Source of the DNA: Sphaerolaimus hirsutus
Taxonomy: Eukaryota; Nematoda; Chromadorea; Monhysterida; Sphaerolaimidae
NCBI GenBank assembly: GCA_964036195.1
Contig: OZ038453.1
Span: 19,939,206 to 20,003,205, forward strand
Length of the DNA stretch: 64,000 nt
Direction of reading: 5' to 3'
This document shows, piece after piece, positions 38,730 through 50,620 of this stretch; the stretch's first letter is position 1; each line of letters begins with the position of its first letter. The position numbers and the translations under genes were made by a program. The notes under the pieces were generated by a model. That model was given only the letters and a program-made list of their open reading frames with translations. It was not told the DNA's origin and ran no database searches.

Positions 38730-39413
38730 TAGGGTTGGCCGATGTTTTTTTTAAACGTTTTTTTTTTTAAAAAAAACGTTTTTTTTTTAAAAAAAACATG
38801 ACGCCCGAAATGTTTTTTTAAAAAAAAAAACATCGGCCAAAATTTTTAGTACTAAGCACTAGGTATTTTGCAAAATTTTTGCGCGCAAGCGCGCAATTTC
38901 ACACACAAATTGACATTGGTGGTTGTTTTCATTGGTTTTGTTGCATTCTTAGTATCAAAACATCCATTTCTATGTCCTACCATGGGTGAATAAGCCGACA
39001 TATGTTGCTGTAATATATAATATTGAGGTAATGTGCTTCCATGTACCTCCACAGTGTGTAACTTCACTCCCAAAGTAACAACCTCTTTTTATAACCTTGT
39101 TTGATCACCATTCCGTGCCAAACTTTACCTGAAGTCACGAACATTCGACTATAAGGCGATATACGAACGATATGTCGACGAAAAATGGATATTTTTGACA
39201 CAAATCACCACTTATAATGCTATCCCTTGGCTCCACAGCCATTATATGGTCATATTTAACATCACAGAGTATTGCCAGTGTCTGATATACCTATATATGT
39301 TGACACTAGGTCATATCTGGGAGCTTTTAAAAAAAAACGTTTTTTTTTATTAAAAAACGTGTTTTTTTTAAAAAAAACATCGAGTTAAAAAAAACGTTTT
39401 TTTTCCAACCCTA
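38730..39413 (+). mobile_element. Family A MITE
   Basis: The ends are TAGGGTTGGCCGATG and CCAACCCTA. The duplication ATCGAGAG is perfect (38722-38729, 39414-39421). The 73-codon minus-strand frame (38852-39073) is intact. Confidence 0.93.
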
Positions 39414-40226
39414 ATCGAGAGGGGTTCTTTTCCTCAGTCAGCTAACGGGGAGTTTTTCGTGGCTGGTCTTATTTGAGGGAGGGGGCTTATTCGAGAATAT
39501 ACGGTAAATATTTGTTACACTTAACTTTTGTACAACGATATTTACCTAGTTTCAGCGTAATCCAAAGCAATTTGAAATGAAAGCCGTCGCGTGCTCAAAA
39601 GCCACTACGCTTTGATAAATTTCCCAGATCCAGGCAGATATTTAAATAAGTCAAATTTTATCCCCCACACATTAGTTCGAATGTAGCCAAGGTCGTAAAT
39701 AAAAACTACGTGCCGCTGTATTTGGGATTACCTAGTAGTGAAAATGCGCCATGACGTCTGGCGCTGGCGCCATGCAAGGAAAATGGTGCCATGGCGATTT
39801 TGCACTGATGTTTATGGGATTTGGAATTGGCGAGGGGGTCATATTTATATGTTGATAGCAAATCGCTACTCAGGAGATGTAGGTAGCAGGAATTTCGTTA
39901 AGGGCCAAATATATACTCGAATAATTCCCTTTGGGAATTATTTTTTGTCAGTCTTTTTTAGGGAGGGTCTATTTGAGGGGGAAATATTCATGGGGAATAA
40001 TTGGTTTGTCAAAATTTTCAAGCATGTTTCTATCAACCCATTCCATGAAAAACGCTAGATTAACAACATAAGATGCCATTTTTGTTCAAATATAGCACAA
40101 CAAATTCATAATATACCCAAAGGGGAATTATTTGAGGGGGGTTGTTTCTTCGTTACTCGTCTAACTACTGAAAAATTATTCAAGGAAGGGGACCTTTTCG
40201 GATAAATACGCTATGTAGGTTTTTAC

Positions 40227-41174
40227 CAGGGGTCTCTTATGGGGGGGGGGGTTTACCTAACCCCAAACCGCCCAGCTATCTATCTATCCCGGAGGCCGCT
40301 CAGCTATCTATCTATCCTGGAGGCAAAATTTTGGGCTACAACACCCTAACCCCCCCCAAATCGCCCAGCTATCTACCTATCTGGAGCGATTTTTGTGAAA
40401 CTATACCCCAATTTTCGCTCAAAATCGCTATTTTTTATACCTTTTTTATAGATTTTCACTTCCAAAATCATAGTTATTGTTCCTATTTGCCTATTTTTAG
40501 TATTACCCTAAATCCTCGAATAAGACCCCAGGGGAGTTATTTTTTCGTCAGACGTTTTGGAGGGGGGAGTTATTCGAGGGGGGGAGTTATTATTCCCTCA
40601 GGAAACGTGGACTAGTTATTATTCCCTCAGGAAACGTGGACTTAATTCATTGTATGGATGCAGTATGTAAACTCGTTTAATTAAGGTATTTCACCGTCCA
40701 ATAACAACATAACAATGTGTATACACTGCATACACATTATGTATCCGCTGTCGCTGTCATAAGCTACTATTCTTTTATAGTTTTACATTGTATCCTTTTC
40801 ATCATAGGGAGGAGTTTTTGAGAGGGGGGAGTTATTCAAGGGGGGGAGTTATTTTTTCCTCACCCCGCCAGCAGGGGGGACTTATTCAAGGGGGGGAGTT
40901 ATTCGAGGGGGGTCTTATTCGAGGATTTGCGGTATATGCTCTTGTATACCCATTTTGAGCTATTTTACACCTACTTTTAGCGATTTTTCGCCCTTTTCTT
41001 TCTTCTACCACCCGAAAAAGCCCATATATCGAACCACCGCAACCCCCTCCCCAACCCCCCCCCCAACCCCCTCTCCCCAAAAAAATAATAAATTTTTTCA
41101 CCTATATATCCATCCGGAGCAGCGATTTGCTATCCATCCAACCACTCGGAGGGTCAAAATTCAAGATACCCCTG
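40227..41174. mobile_element. Family P element with a nested Q variant
   Basis: The ends are CAGGGGTCTC and GATACCCCTG. The duplication GTTTTTAC is perfect (40219-40226, 41175-41182). GCTATCTATCTATCCC words occur near the ends. Confidence 0.92.
40504..40934. mobile_element. Family Q variant (CCTCGAATAAGACCCC) inside P
   Basis: It starts TACCCTAAATCCTCGAATAA and ends CGAGGATTTGCGGTA. Comparison with the P copy at 21641 (TACTATATGCTCTTGTATAC) shows insertion at a TA dinucleotide. Confidence 0.82.
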
Positions 41175-41512
41175 GTTTTTACATAGTGAATATATTGAAA
41201 TTCATTTTTAAATATTTATATATCATCTCAGTATGTTAATTTTTGTTGTAAATGAGCCACCTAAATCTAGTTGGTTTGACCCCCCCCCCTCACTAGACGC
41301 ATCTGTCTTCAGATTAGGAAATGGATGGCACGCATGTGAACAATCATTTATCAGTGCCACATGGTATCTGGTAATGAATCATCAAATCGTTAAAGGTAGT
41401 TAAGCTTCTTTTTATGTGTGAAATTGTGTTATTTGTGTATTTTGTCACTTGTCAGTTTACTTTTTTAACATTTGGCATCTGGTTTGTATCCCCTGCTTTC
41501 TATCAACTTACC

Positions 41513-41590
41513 CAGGGCCGTATCCAGGGGGGGGCGGGGGGCCGTAAACAAGCAGCCCCCCCCCGCTCAAAAATCCTGGATACGTCCCTG
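41513..41590. mobile_element. 78-bp mini family S element
   Basis: CAGGGCCGTATCC and GGATACGTCCCTG ends surround G/C runs. The duplication AACTTACC is perfect (41505-41512, 41591-41598). It is among the smallest mobile copies with a full duplication here. Confidence 0.9.
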
Positions 41591-41645
41591 AACTTACCTA
41601 TCACTTGATTTGCTTTGAAAATGCTTTTATAGCTCGTATCCCAAC

Positions 41646-41792
41646 TGGGGTTCAAACGGGGCCAGTTTTTCGGACCGGGACCGGAACCAGAAATTTTCTA
41701 TTGTCGGGACCGCGACCGGGACTGGGTTTTTCGATTTGTCGGGGCCGGGACCGGGACCGCCCCAGTCCCAACTTCTTGCCGTTTGAACCCTA
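41646..41792. mobile_element. 147-bp family B element
   Basis: The ends are TGGGGTTCAAACGGGGCC and GCCGTTTGAACCCTA. The duplication ATCCCAAC is perfect (41638-41645, 41793-41800). It is GGGACC array only, with no core. Confidence 0.9.
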
Positions 41793-42252
41793 ATCCCAAC
41801 CCATGTCAACCCAATTGCCAGGGGTCTAGTGGGGGGGTTATTGCCTGAACCCCACCCCTCACCCATTCGGCCAGCTTTATGGCTATTTTTTGAGAAATGT
41901 TACACCAATTCGTTTCAGAATCACTCATTTTCATACTAGAGTGTTCCGCTTGTCATCCCTCACGGTTTAGATGCTCACGGTTTTCATTTAAAATACTCTG
42001 TTTAACTTGCTAAAACATGCGGTTTTCGAGCACCAGACATGTTTTTGCATGCCAAATTGACGTGACACTTTTCATCCGAGAGTATGACAGTTTACATCTG
42101 TATATCATTTTATTTGTGCTTTTTTATGGCGAAAGTCCCATAACTGGAGACACCCGTGCATGTGTGCGTGTGCAGAAGCGGTATTTATTCCTTTTGTGAC
42201 AAGTGTGTATGTGACTTGTTTTATGTGTGTTTTTCTGGACATGTGTCCAGGT

Positions 42253-42443
42253 GCCAGTTCCGCAAAATGAGAAGTGAGAAGTGAAATGGCAAGTGAATTG
42301 GCACGTGAAATGGTGAAAGCAACGATAAATTACTTTTTATTGTTACTTCGCTTTTGCCAATTCACTTGCCGTTTCACTTCGACTTTGCGCTTTTACTTCG
42401 CCTTTGCCATTTCACTTCTCGCTTCTCATTTTGCGGAACTGGC
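42253..42443. mobile_element. Foldback with AAGTGAAATGGC words
   Basis: GCCAGTTCCGCAAAATGAGA and its inverse end the element. The inner words AGTGAAATGGCAAGTGAA face each other. A similar structure (CCAATTCCGCAAATG) is at 42970-43215. Confidence 0.7.
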
Positions 42444-42530
42444 CCCTGTCATCCCCGTGTCAAGGTGTCTCTCTAGTCAAGTTTTATTGTGACAATTCAT
42501 AAACACCAACCGCCACAGAAATGCCAAATA

Positions 42531-42650
42531 AATACCGTATTCCTTCCTATAGAATGGTGCCCTTCCATTTTTTCCATTACTTTTTACCCCCCCCTTCTAT
42601 TGGAGACTGCCCTTCTATTTTTTGCCATTTTTCAAACATTTTTTCAAATT
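42531..42650. mobile_element. Family R fragment
   Basis: TACCGTATTCCTTCCTATAG and CTTCTATTGGAGACTGCCC words. The right end is not found. Confidence 0.5.
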
Positions 42651-43221
42651 CAGGTAACATTTTACAGGGTAAAGTGTTACACTTAGCGAGTAAAGTGAAA
42701 CTGAATAGCATGAACACCGTGAGCATGTAAACCGTACAGGATGAAAAATGGAAATAGCTTTTTCCATACCTTTCATATTTATTTTCATATTAAAAATCAC
42801 CAGTTCATGTGTCCCTATTTTTGTCCTTGTTTCTTTTATCCCTCTATAAACTTGCATAAAGTCGTATGCTTCACATGGAATTTTGTGATTCTGGAAGGAC
42901 ACAAGCAGGGTCCATGCAAAATTTATTAATTATGAGTTTGTGGATAATTATTCAGTGACCCTGGTCCCAATTCCGCAAATGAAGAAGTACAAAACCAACT
43001 TATAAGTGAGGAGTAACGGGTAAAAATAATAATTAATTCACAGGTGAAGTAAAAAGTCACGTAAGTAAATTTATAAGTGAAGTGGAAGGGCAAGTAAAAA
43101 AATCAAGAGACAAATAGCAAGTGTTTGCCATTTCACTTCTCACTTATGACTTCAATTTTCTTTTTACTTTCTGACTTTTACTATTTGCTTTTTTTCTCCA
43201 TTTGCAGAATTGACCCCAGGT

Positions 43222-43410
43222 GGCAGTCCCAAGCCCTGTAAAGTGTAAAGTAAAGTGTCAAATGTAGAGTCAAATGCAAAGTAAACTGTCAATTGTCATG
43301 CAAAGTTCAGTAATAAAATTTTTTCTTTTTTGTTTTGATTGACACTTTACTTTGCATTTGACTTTACATTTGACACTTTACTTTACACTTAACAGGGCTT
43401 GGGACTGCCC
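43222..43410. mobile_element. Foldback with AAAGTGTAAAGTAAAG words
   Basis: GGCAGTCCCAAGCCCTGTAA and its inverse TTAACAGGGCTTGGGACTGCC end it. The inner words AAAGTGTCAAATG face each other. Related termini occur at 25347, 16825 and 45960. Confidence 0.75.
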
Positions 43411-43499
43411 CCAGAATGCAAATGAATGCATATCTTTATTTAAACTCTAAGAACCCACTTCAATTATGAACCCTTTATGTTGCTGCCATGTTGGCTTTC

Positions 43500-43642
43500 A
43501 TTTAAGCGTTGTAAGTTTTGGTTTATTAAAAGAAAAACGTAAAAGTAAAAATGTTACTTTACGTTTTCTGTACTCAGGGTATGAGTAAAATCAATCACTT
43601 TACGTTTACTTTGAAAAAAAGTACAGTACTTTTAACAACTCT
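43500..43642. repeat. Family J repeat (AAAACGTAAAAGTAAA words)
   Basis: AAACGTAAAAGTAAAAATG and TTTACGTTTACTTTG words, ending TTTTAACAACTCTG. The left end is unclear. Confidence 0.45.
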
Positions 43643-43938
43643 GATGAATACCTGAATACTTTGCCATAGAATACAACCTAGGGTTTTTTGCTAATCGCAA
43701 ATTAAGCACGTGGTGTATCCATCATTAAAAAAACATTATTCACGTTGTATTCACGTGCAAATTTTCAAAGCGCATAACGATTAGTAAACAATATGACATG
43801 TGTTAGACTAAGCTTTAAGCTAACTTTCCGCAAGAAAAAGCATAATCTATCATCCTTTAGTCTTCTGTTTGTCACAGGTTTTTATATACTACTTTATTTG
43901 CGCTTAGATGGCTGGGCTTTTTCAAGTTTATATGTAAA

Positions 43939-44333
43939 TACCGTATTCCCTCGACATACCCCCCCCCAAAAAAAAGAGTGATTACTTTTTCACCAGCAAA
44001 ATTGTGAAGGCTGCATAAATCGTGGGGAGGAATTATTCTTTGGCAGGATTGTCATCAATACAAATTTAAAAATAACATTGCCCGCATCTGGTGTGGTGTA
44101 GTTCTCTAGCTGCCTGGAATTTCCGTATTTGGGTGTTTTTTTGTTGGTTTAATTAGTCTGTTGACAGCTTCCTTCACCCCGTTTTTAAAAAAATTCTAGG
44201 TTGTTACATTTGTATACGCCAGGTGGTGTATATTTAGTTTTCATTGTTCATATTTAAATATATTCATTGCACTCATTTTCGACTGCAGTTTAAGGGTTGG
44301 GGGGGGGGGGGGGTTATTCGAGAAAATGCTGTG
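43939..44333. mobile_element. Diverged family Q element
   Basis: TACCGTATTCCCTCGACATA starts it. The right side GGGGTTATTCGAGAAAATGC is decayed. Confidence 0.6.
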
Positions 44334-44519
44334 CTGTATGCATTTGTCATCTTAATAGTAATCATGTGTATGTTAAATTTTTTCCCCAAATTTGTTTTTT
44401 TTGTCTTGTTTTGGCTGAAAGTTTATCGTTTTATCAGATAAATATTATTATTTTTTTGAGTGTTGCCCAGTGGCGATTTGAGTCACTTTTTATCTCACGT
44501 GGTTTCTAATGATTATGTG

Positions 44520-44782
44520 TAGTGATGTGAAAAGCGCCATGGAGATTTTCCACCCCCTAGCGCCAAGCGCCAATGGCACCAGAGCAAAATGGCGCCAAGC
44601 GCCAGCGCCGGGCATTTTGTTCCTGATGCCGGGCGAAAATAGCGCGAAGCGCCAAAAGCGCTGTGGCGCTTTTCAAGGGCATGGCAAGCGCCAATAGCGC
44701 CACAGCATAATGGCGCCACGCGCAAAAAGTGCCATGGCGCTTTTTACTTTGGCGCTAGCGTCATGGCGCTTTTACACCACTA
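44520..44782. mobile_element. Family K MITE (GGCGCCA-type arrays), 263 bp
   Basis: The ends are TAGTGATGTGAAAAGCGCCA and GCGCTTTTACACCACTA. The duplication ATTATGTG is perfect (44512-44519, 44783-44790). The rest is AAGCGCCAATGGCGCCA-type words. Confidence 0.92.
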
Positions 44783-44892
44783 ATTATGTGTGTTCACTGA
44801 TTTCCAATTTTAGGGGATTTCGGACGTGTTCAGTGAGCTATTTCGCTGTTTGAATGTGTTTATATATTCCAGTTACTTTACACCCTGCACGC

Positions 44893-45075
44893 ATGGTTCC
44901 CGCTGGAAGCGTGCCAACGATTTTTTACGCATGCGATTTTCATAAAAAGTTTTAAAAAAGTAATCGTTGTTATAATGCTAAACGTTAACTCATTCACAAC
45001 AATGATTTTTCACCTTTTATTCAAAAATCGCATGCTTTTTTCATCATTGGCACAATTCCAACGTGAGACGTAAAT
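44893..45075. mobile_element. Foldback, TTACGCATGCGATTTT arms
   Basis: GGAAGCGTGCCAACGATTTT and ACGCATGCGATTTT face AAAAATCGCATGC and TCATCATTGGCACAATTCC. It has no coding content. Confidence 0.55.
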
Positions 45076-45276
45076 AAGTGCGAGGGCAGAGTATCATGTC
45101 CGCCGAGTATATTAGAAGTACATAAACTTGAATGTCTGGGATATCCATGTAAATATTTCCAGCAAAAAAAGCTCATGTCAATTTTATGTTTTTATGTACT
45201 CCGCGCACTGCATGCATTCACAATCGAGTTGCCATTTTGTAGGGCATTTTACATAATTTTTGACACTTTGCATGAC

Positions 45277-45938
45277 TAGGGTTGGTCGATGTTTTTTTTA
45301 AACGTTTTTTATATTAAAAAAAACGTTTTTTTATATAAAAAACATGACGTCCGAAATGTTTTTTTTTTTTTTAAACATCGGCTGGAATTTTTAGTACTAA
45401 GCACTAGGTATCTTGCAAAATTTTTGCGCGCAAGCGCGCAATTTCACACACAAATTGACATTGGTGGTTGTTTTCATTGGTTTTGTTGCATTTTTAGTAT
45501 CAAAACATTCATTTCTATGTGCTACCATGGGTGAATAAGCCGACATATGTTGCTGTAATATATAATATTGAGGTAATGTGCTTCCATGTACCTCCACAAT
45601 GTGTAACTTCACTCCCAAAGTAACAACCTCCTTTTATAACATTGTTTGATCACCATTCCGTGCCAAACTTTACCTGAAGTCACAAACATTCGACTATAAG
45701 GCAATATACGAACGATATGTCGACGAAAAATGGATATTTTTGACACAAATCACCACTTATAATGCTATCCCATGGCTCCACAGCCATTATATGGTCATAT
45801 TTAACATCACAGAGTAATGCCAGCGTCTGATATACCTATATATGTTGACACTAGGTCATATCTGGGAGCTTTTAAAAAAAACGTTTTTTTTATCAAAAAA
45901 ACATCGAGTTAAAAAAAAACGTTTTTTTTCCAACCCTA
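45277..45938 (+). mobile_element. Family A MITE
   Basis: The ends are TAGGGTTGGTCGATG and CCAACCCTA. The duplication TGCATGAC is perfect (45269-45276, 45939-45946). It inserted into a TTTTGACACTTTGCATGAC repeat of the AAAGTGTC type. Confidence 0.93.
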
Positions 45939-46172
45939 TGCATGACATTTGACATTTTACAGGGTCTGGGACTGCCCCCAGTAAACTACCTGAAAATGCG
46001 TCACCTTTAACAACTCTGTGGCTTTCCTGTAGAATCCATAAATTTTCGTTGGCTGTGGCTGCAAATCACAGATGGGTTGTGAAATGACGCAATTTAATGG
46101 CTATGAAAATACAAAAAAAAAACATTAGATGAACTGTATGGCTAAGCAAATAACTATCTAATGTAATTTTTG

Positions 46173-46399
46173 TATACTCGGTGGACCGCAGTGTATGCGG
46201 TCGAAATTACTTATATCTTAGTCTATAATGCGCATGCAGAATTTCACAGGAATTTCAAGGGTGTGGTACAACTGACGTATATTTCGTGTCTGAAATCATT
46301 TTTTCTGTTTTTGGAACAATGTTTATTTTATTAATGTTGACATCATGATGGAGTGTTTCATCCAGAAAAAAAGCATAGCGTGCGGTCCACGGAGTATAT
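46173..46399. mobile_element. Family U MITE
   Basis: The ends are TATACTCGGTGGACCGCA and TGCGGTCCACGGAGTATA. The ATCATGATGGAGTG block is shared with other U copies. A family B element sits directly at its right edge. Confidence 0.75.
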
Positions 46400-46405
46400 A
46401 ACATT

Positions 46406-47222
46406 TAGGGTTCAAACGGGACCGCGGTCCCGGTACATGGTTCGGCAAAAAGTCGGGACTGGGGCGGTCCCGGTCCCGGTCCCGGTCCCGGTCCCGACAC
46501 CCCAGTCCCGGTCCCGGTCCCGGTCCCGACAATTGAAAAAGGCCAGTCCCGGTCCCGGTCCCGACCACCCAGTCCCGGTCCCGGTCCCGGAATTTTTCAG
46601 CGGTCCCGATAAGAAAAATTTACCGGACTGGATCCAAATTTTGCTTTTTAAATACTTGTAAAATTTGAAAAAATTCGCGCCAGTCGGCGCATTCTCATTC
46701 CGTCAAACGAATTTTTGACGTTTTTTTAGTGAGTTCCAAACATTCTCATTCATGTTCGACATCAGAGAAGGCTGAAAAATTTATTTTCCTTCAGAAAGCA
46801 CTGCACCAGCTTATGTATCAATACTCACTGTCATAATTTTCGTGCATTATCTTGCAGTGCAGTGTCTTTTTTTGTGACTCAATTGAATTTTGTGACTTAT
46901 ATAATATTTTTGATGACAATTTTGATTGAATGAAGTGTGAAAATCGTATGAAACTTCTGAAAATATGCATTCAAATGGTTATCGGTCCCGATAGGGCTCA
47001 AAATAGGGCTGTGGTCCTGGTACCTGGTTCGGCAAATCCTGGTCCCGGTCCGGATGCCCCAGTCCCGGTCCCGGTCCCGGTCCCGACAATTGAAAAATGC
47101 CAGTCCCGGTCCCGGTCCCGGTCCCGACCACCTAGTCCCGGTCCCGGTCCCGGTCCCGATAAGAAAAATTTCTGATCCCGGTCCCGGTCCCGGTCCGAAA
47201 AACTGGTCCCGTTTGAACCCTA
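46406..47222. mobile_element. Full-length family B MITE, inverted relative to 18512
   Basis: The ends are TAGGGTTCAAACGGGACC and its complement. The duplication ATAACATT is perfect (46398-46405, 47223-47230). Large GGTCCC arrays flank a core shared with 18740-19105. Confidence 0.94.
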
Positions 47223-47245
47223 ATAACATTCAACATAAACATATG

Positions 47246-47517
47246 TACCGTATTTCCTCGAAATACCCCCCCCCCCCCTCGAAATACACCCCCCTCAAAA
47301 TGGGCACTTTTTATGTATTTGTGGTCCGGGAAATGCATGACAGGCGTTCAAAACACTTACTGTGTTACTTTAGAACATCGTTTATACCATCTACATCCTT
47401 ATATAAGGCTGTAAAAACTTATAAATGGTGGTTATTGTTGCATTTTTCACGTTTTTCTCTCAACATTTCCACTCTGAAAAAAGAAACCCCCTGGGGGTAT
47501 TTCGAGGAAATACGGTA
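47246..47517. mobile_element. Family Q MITE
   Basis: TACCGTATTTCCTCGAAATA and GAGGAAATACGGTA inverted ends. CTCGAAATACACCCCCC words at the left and GGGGGTATTTCG at the right. Confidence 0.82.
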
Positions 47518-48092
47518 TATACGTTCAAGCATTTGTAGCAGACCTTTCGTGCGATTATTTTTTTATAGTGGACATTTTTCATAAAAAGGTTTAAAAATTG
47601 TGAATGTCGTTGACCTATAATGGTTTTTGTTCAATATTATATTTTTCGGTATAATATTGGTTTTGAATTACTTATTCATAGCGATGTTAGTAAGCATTTA
47701 CACACTTCCCTTGGTTTCTGATGTACATACTTAAAATATACATGGTGATTCCACGATTTCTTAAAATATTCATAATTCAAATTCCAAAATTTTAAGTCTA
47801 AAGGATTTATGTGTGCCTTAGCAGAGCAAGTTTCCAAGTTTTCCAGATAAAGCCCCGTCGTTTCCAATAAACATTTTAATCAAAAATGTAAAAGATAAAA
47901 CCGAGTTAAAAAAAGTTTTCAAATTGCATTTTCTGCATTAAATTTTCAAGTACACATCTTGGGCAAGGGCAATTTCTGAATCCATTATCTAGCTAAGTGC
48001 TGTATGACTTCCTGTGCGCACTTTATTGGGATTGTGTGAGTACATAAAACATACACCACATCTGTGCATTCAAATGCAATGTGCCATGCATG
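47518..48092. other. Unique AT-rich sequence
   Basis: I see no clear repeat or gene. A 63-codon minus-strand frame (47676-47867) exists but has no recognisable features. AATAAA occurs at 47864 on the plus strand. Confidence 0.4.
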
Positions 48093-48118
48093 TATGGGTT
48101 GGGAACCCGTCCCGACCC

Positions 48119-48749
48119 TAGGGTGTCAAAAAAAATTTTTTACGGAAAACGGAAACGGAAACGGAAAAAAAATTTCAGCCGCCGGAAAACGGAACGGAAA
48201 ACGGAAAAAAATTTGCACTTGGCGGAAAACGGAAACGGAAACGGAAAAATTTTTTCAGTGGTCGGAAAACGGAAAAAGGGGCCGGAAAAACGGAAACGGA
48301 AAAATGGAATTTGCATGGAAATGGAAAAATTTGCTGAAATTTTGCCATAAAACACGATAAAATTCACTGAAATTTTGCTGGAAACAGTATTTTTTTTACA
48401 TAATTGACAATCTGCACGATTGTTTACCAGTTTGGCTGGACCAGAAACCAGAAAGTTGAGCCAGAAAAGGGTAAAAAAAGGCGGAAAGCAGAAAATTGAG
48501 GCGGAAAACGGAAAAAAGGCGGACAAACTGAAAATTGAGCCGGAAAACGGAAACAAGGCGGAAAAACTGAAAATTTAACCGGAAAACGGAAAATGAGCCG
48601 GAAAAACGGAAACGGAAAAAAAGGTGGCCGGAAAACGGAACGGAAAATGGAAAAAAATTTTCAGCGGCCGGAAAACGGAACGGAAAACGGGAAAAATTTG
48701 CCTGCGGAAAACGGAAACGGAAAACGGAAAACGGAAATTTGACACCCTA
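48119..48749. mobile_element. Family D MITE (GGAAACGGAAAC arrays)
   Basis: The ends are TAGGGTGTCAAAA and TTTGACACCCTA. The duplication CCCGACCC is perfect (48111-48118, 48750-48757), itself one F word. Confidence 0.92.
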
Positions 48750-48887
48750 CCCGACCCGAACCCGATACCCGCACACTTTTTGGAACCGAAAATTTATACC
48801 CGAACCCGATACCGAAAATTTTGCTACTACCCGAACCCGATACCCGACCTCTATACCCGAACCCGATACTCGCGAAATTTTTGGAAC

Positions 48888-50070
48888 CAGGGGTCTCCAA
48901 GATTTTGGACCTCGCGGGGGCTGGATAAATAGCAAATCGCTCCTCCCGAGGGATAGATGGTTGTAAAAATTTTCTGGGGGGGGCTCGCGGGGGCAAAATA
49001 TATAGGCTTTTTCAGTGCATAGAAGGCTGAAATGGGAAAAAATCGCTAGTAATCGGTTAAAAGTGGCTAAAAGTAGGTTTAAAATGGCTAAAAATAGGTA
49101 TATAACAATTTATATAGCCGGAAAGCACGATTTTGAAGGTGAAAAACTATAAAAAGGTGCGAAAATTATTGATTTTGAGCGAAAATTCGGGCAAAATTTC
49201 TCAAAAACGACTCCAGATAGATAGATAGCTGAGCGATTTGGGGGGGGGGTCTTTGGGGGTAGTAGCTAGGGTTGGCCGATGTTTTTTTTTAAACGTTTTT
49301 TTTTTTAACGTTTTTTTATTTTAAAACATGCCGTCCGAAATGTTTTTTTTTAAAAAAAACATCGGCCGAAATTTTTAGTACTAAGCACTGGGTATTTTGC
49401 AAAATTTTTGCGCGCAAGCGCGCAATTTCACACACAAATTGACATTGGTGGTTGTTTTCATTGGTTTTGTGGCATTTTTAGTATCAAAGTATCCATTTAT
49501 ATATGCTACCATGGGTTAATAAGCCGTCATATGTTGCTGTAGTATATACTATTGAGGTAATGTGCTTCCATGTACCTCCACAGTGTGTAACTTCACTCCC
49601 AAAGTAACAACCTCCTTTTATTACAATGTTTGATCACTATTCCGTGCCAAACTTTACCTGAAGTCACAAACATTCGACTATAAGGCGATATACGAACGAT
49701 ATGTCGACGAAAAATGGATATTTTTGACACAAATCACCACTTATAATTCCCATGGCTCCACAGCCATTATATGGTCATATATAACATCACAGAGTATTGT
49801 CACTCTCTGATATACCTATATATGTTGACACAAGGTCATATCTGGGAACTTTTAAAAAAAACGTTTTTTTTTAAAAAAACGTTGTTTTTTTTAAAAAAAC
49901 GTTTTTTTTTTTTAAAACATCGAGTTAAAAAAAAAACGTTTTTTTTTCAACCCTAGTAGTAGCCAAAAATTTTGCCTCGGGATATATAGATATTTAGCTG
50001 AGCGGCCTCCGGGATAGATAGATAGCTGGCGGATTTGGGGGGGCAGCCCCCCCCCCCTAGGAGACCCCTG
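48888..50070. mobile_element. Family P element, inverted, with nested A
   Basis: The ends are CAGGGGTCTCC and GGAGACCCCTG. The duplication TTTGGAAC is perfect (48880-48887, 50071-50078). GATAGATAGCTGAGCG words show the orientation is opposite to the copy at 40227. Confidence 0.92.
49267..49955 (+). mobile_element. Family A MITE inside P inside F
   Basis: The ends are TAGGGTTGGCCGATG and CAACCCTA. The duplication GTAGTAGC is perfect (49259-49266, 49956-49963). Confidence 0.93.
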
Positions 50071-50159
50071 TTTGGAACCGATACCCGATACACGACCCAA
50101 AATTTTTAGGACCCGATTCCCGATACCCGAACCCGAAAAGTTTGAAATTCCCAACCCTA

Positions 50160-50620
50160 GTGTGTAGTGCAATGCTGCATAGCACTACATTCTCGTTAAT
50201 GTTTACCGTTACCGTGTTTCGTTGAATTTACTCCGCGGGAGAATCGCGCACGCTGTCAAAAGTGACAAATTTCAGACAATGACGTAGGATTAGCTTTACT
50301 GTAAAGTACCGATTTAAGTTTCAAATGTGCTTGCAAGTTTCAGAAAGAATGGTGAAAATGTCGCTATAAAATTGATAATGTTCTAGCTTATGCTTCTCGT
50401 TCCGCAGGCGTCAATGTAGATTGATCTCCACGGGGGTTCAGATGAATAAATAGTAAATCGGTCCTCTGGAGGTGCAAATAGCAACTTAGATTTTTAAGCG
50501 ATTTTGATTGAAAATCGAGACAAATTTACTCAAAATTTGTTCCTTCCACTGAGCTGAGCAATTTTTTGGGTAGTGTTTTTGATACCCAAAAATGTCCACC
50601 CCGTCCCTGGGATCTAAATA
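50160..50620. other. Mixed unassigned sequence
   Basis: 50160-50405 shows no recognised repeat. 50430-50600 resembles the ends of P-type sequence (GGGGGTTCAGATGAATAAATAG). No gene is seen. Confidence 0.4.

Larger units (their letters stand above)
48095..50159. mobile_element. Family F element (ACCCGAACCCGATACCCG words) with nested D, P and A
   Basis: It starts TGGGTTGGGAACCCG and ends GAAATTCCCAACCCTA. The words CCCGAACCCGATACCCG lie at both ends. A family D copy (48119) and a family P copy (48888, itself holding a family A copy) split it. The target duplication of F itself is not clear. Confidence 0.72.

Noticed and set aside
44814-44855. Possible 14-codon exon (GISDVFSELFRCLN) after TTTTAG
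   Set aside because: Too short; it continues open into a foldback, and its phase does not join the candidate exon at 56319.
47676-47867. 63-codon minus-strand frame in unique sequence
   Set aside because: It looks somewhat protein-like but is short and has no supporting splice sites or family features.
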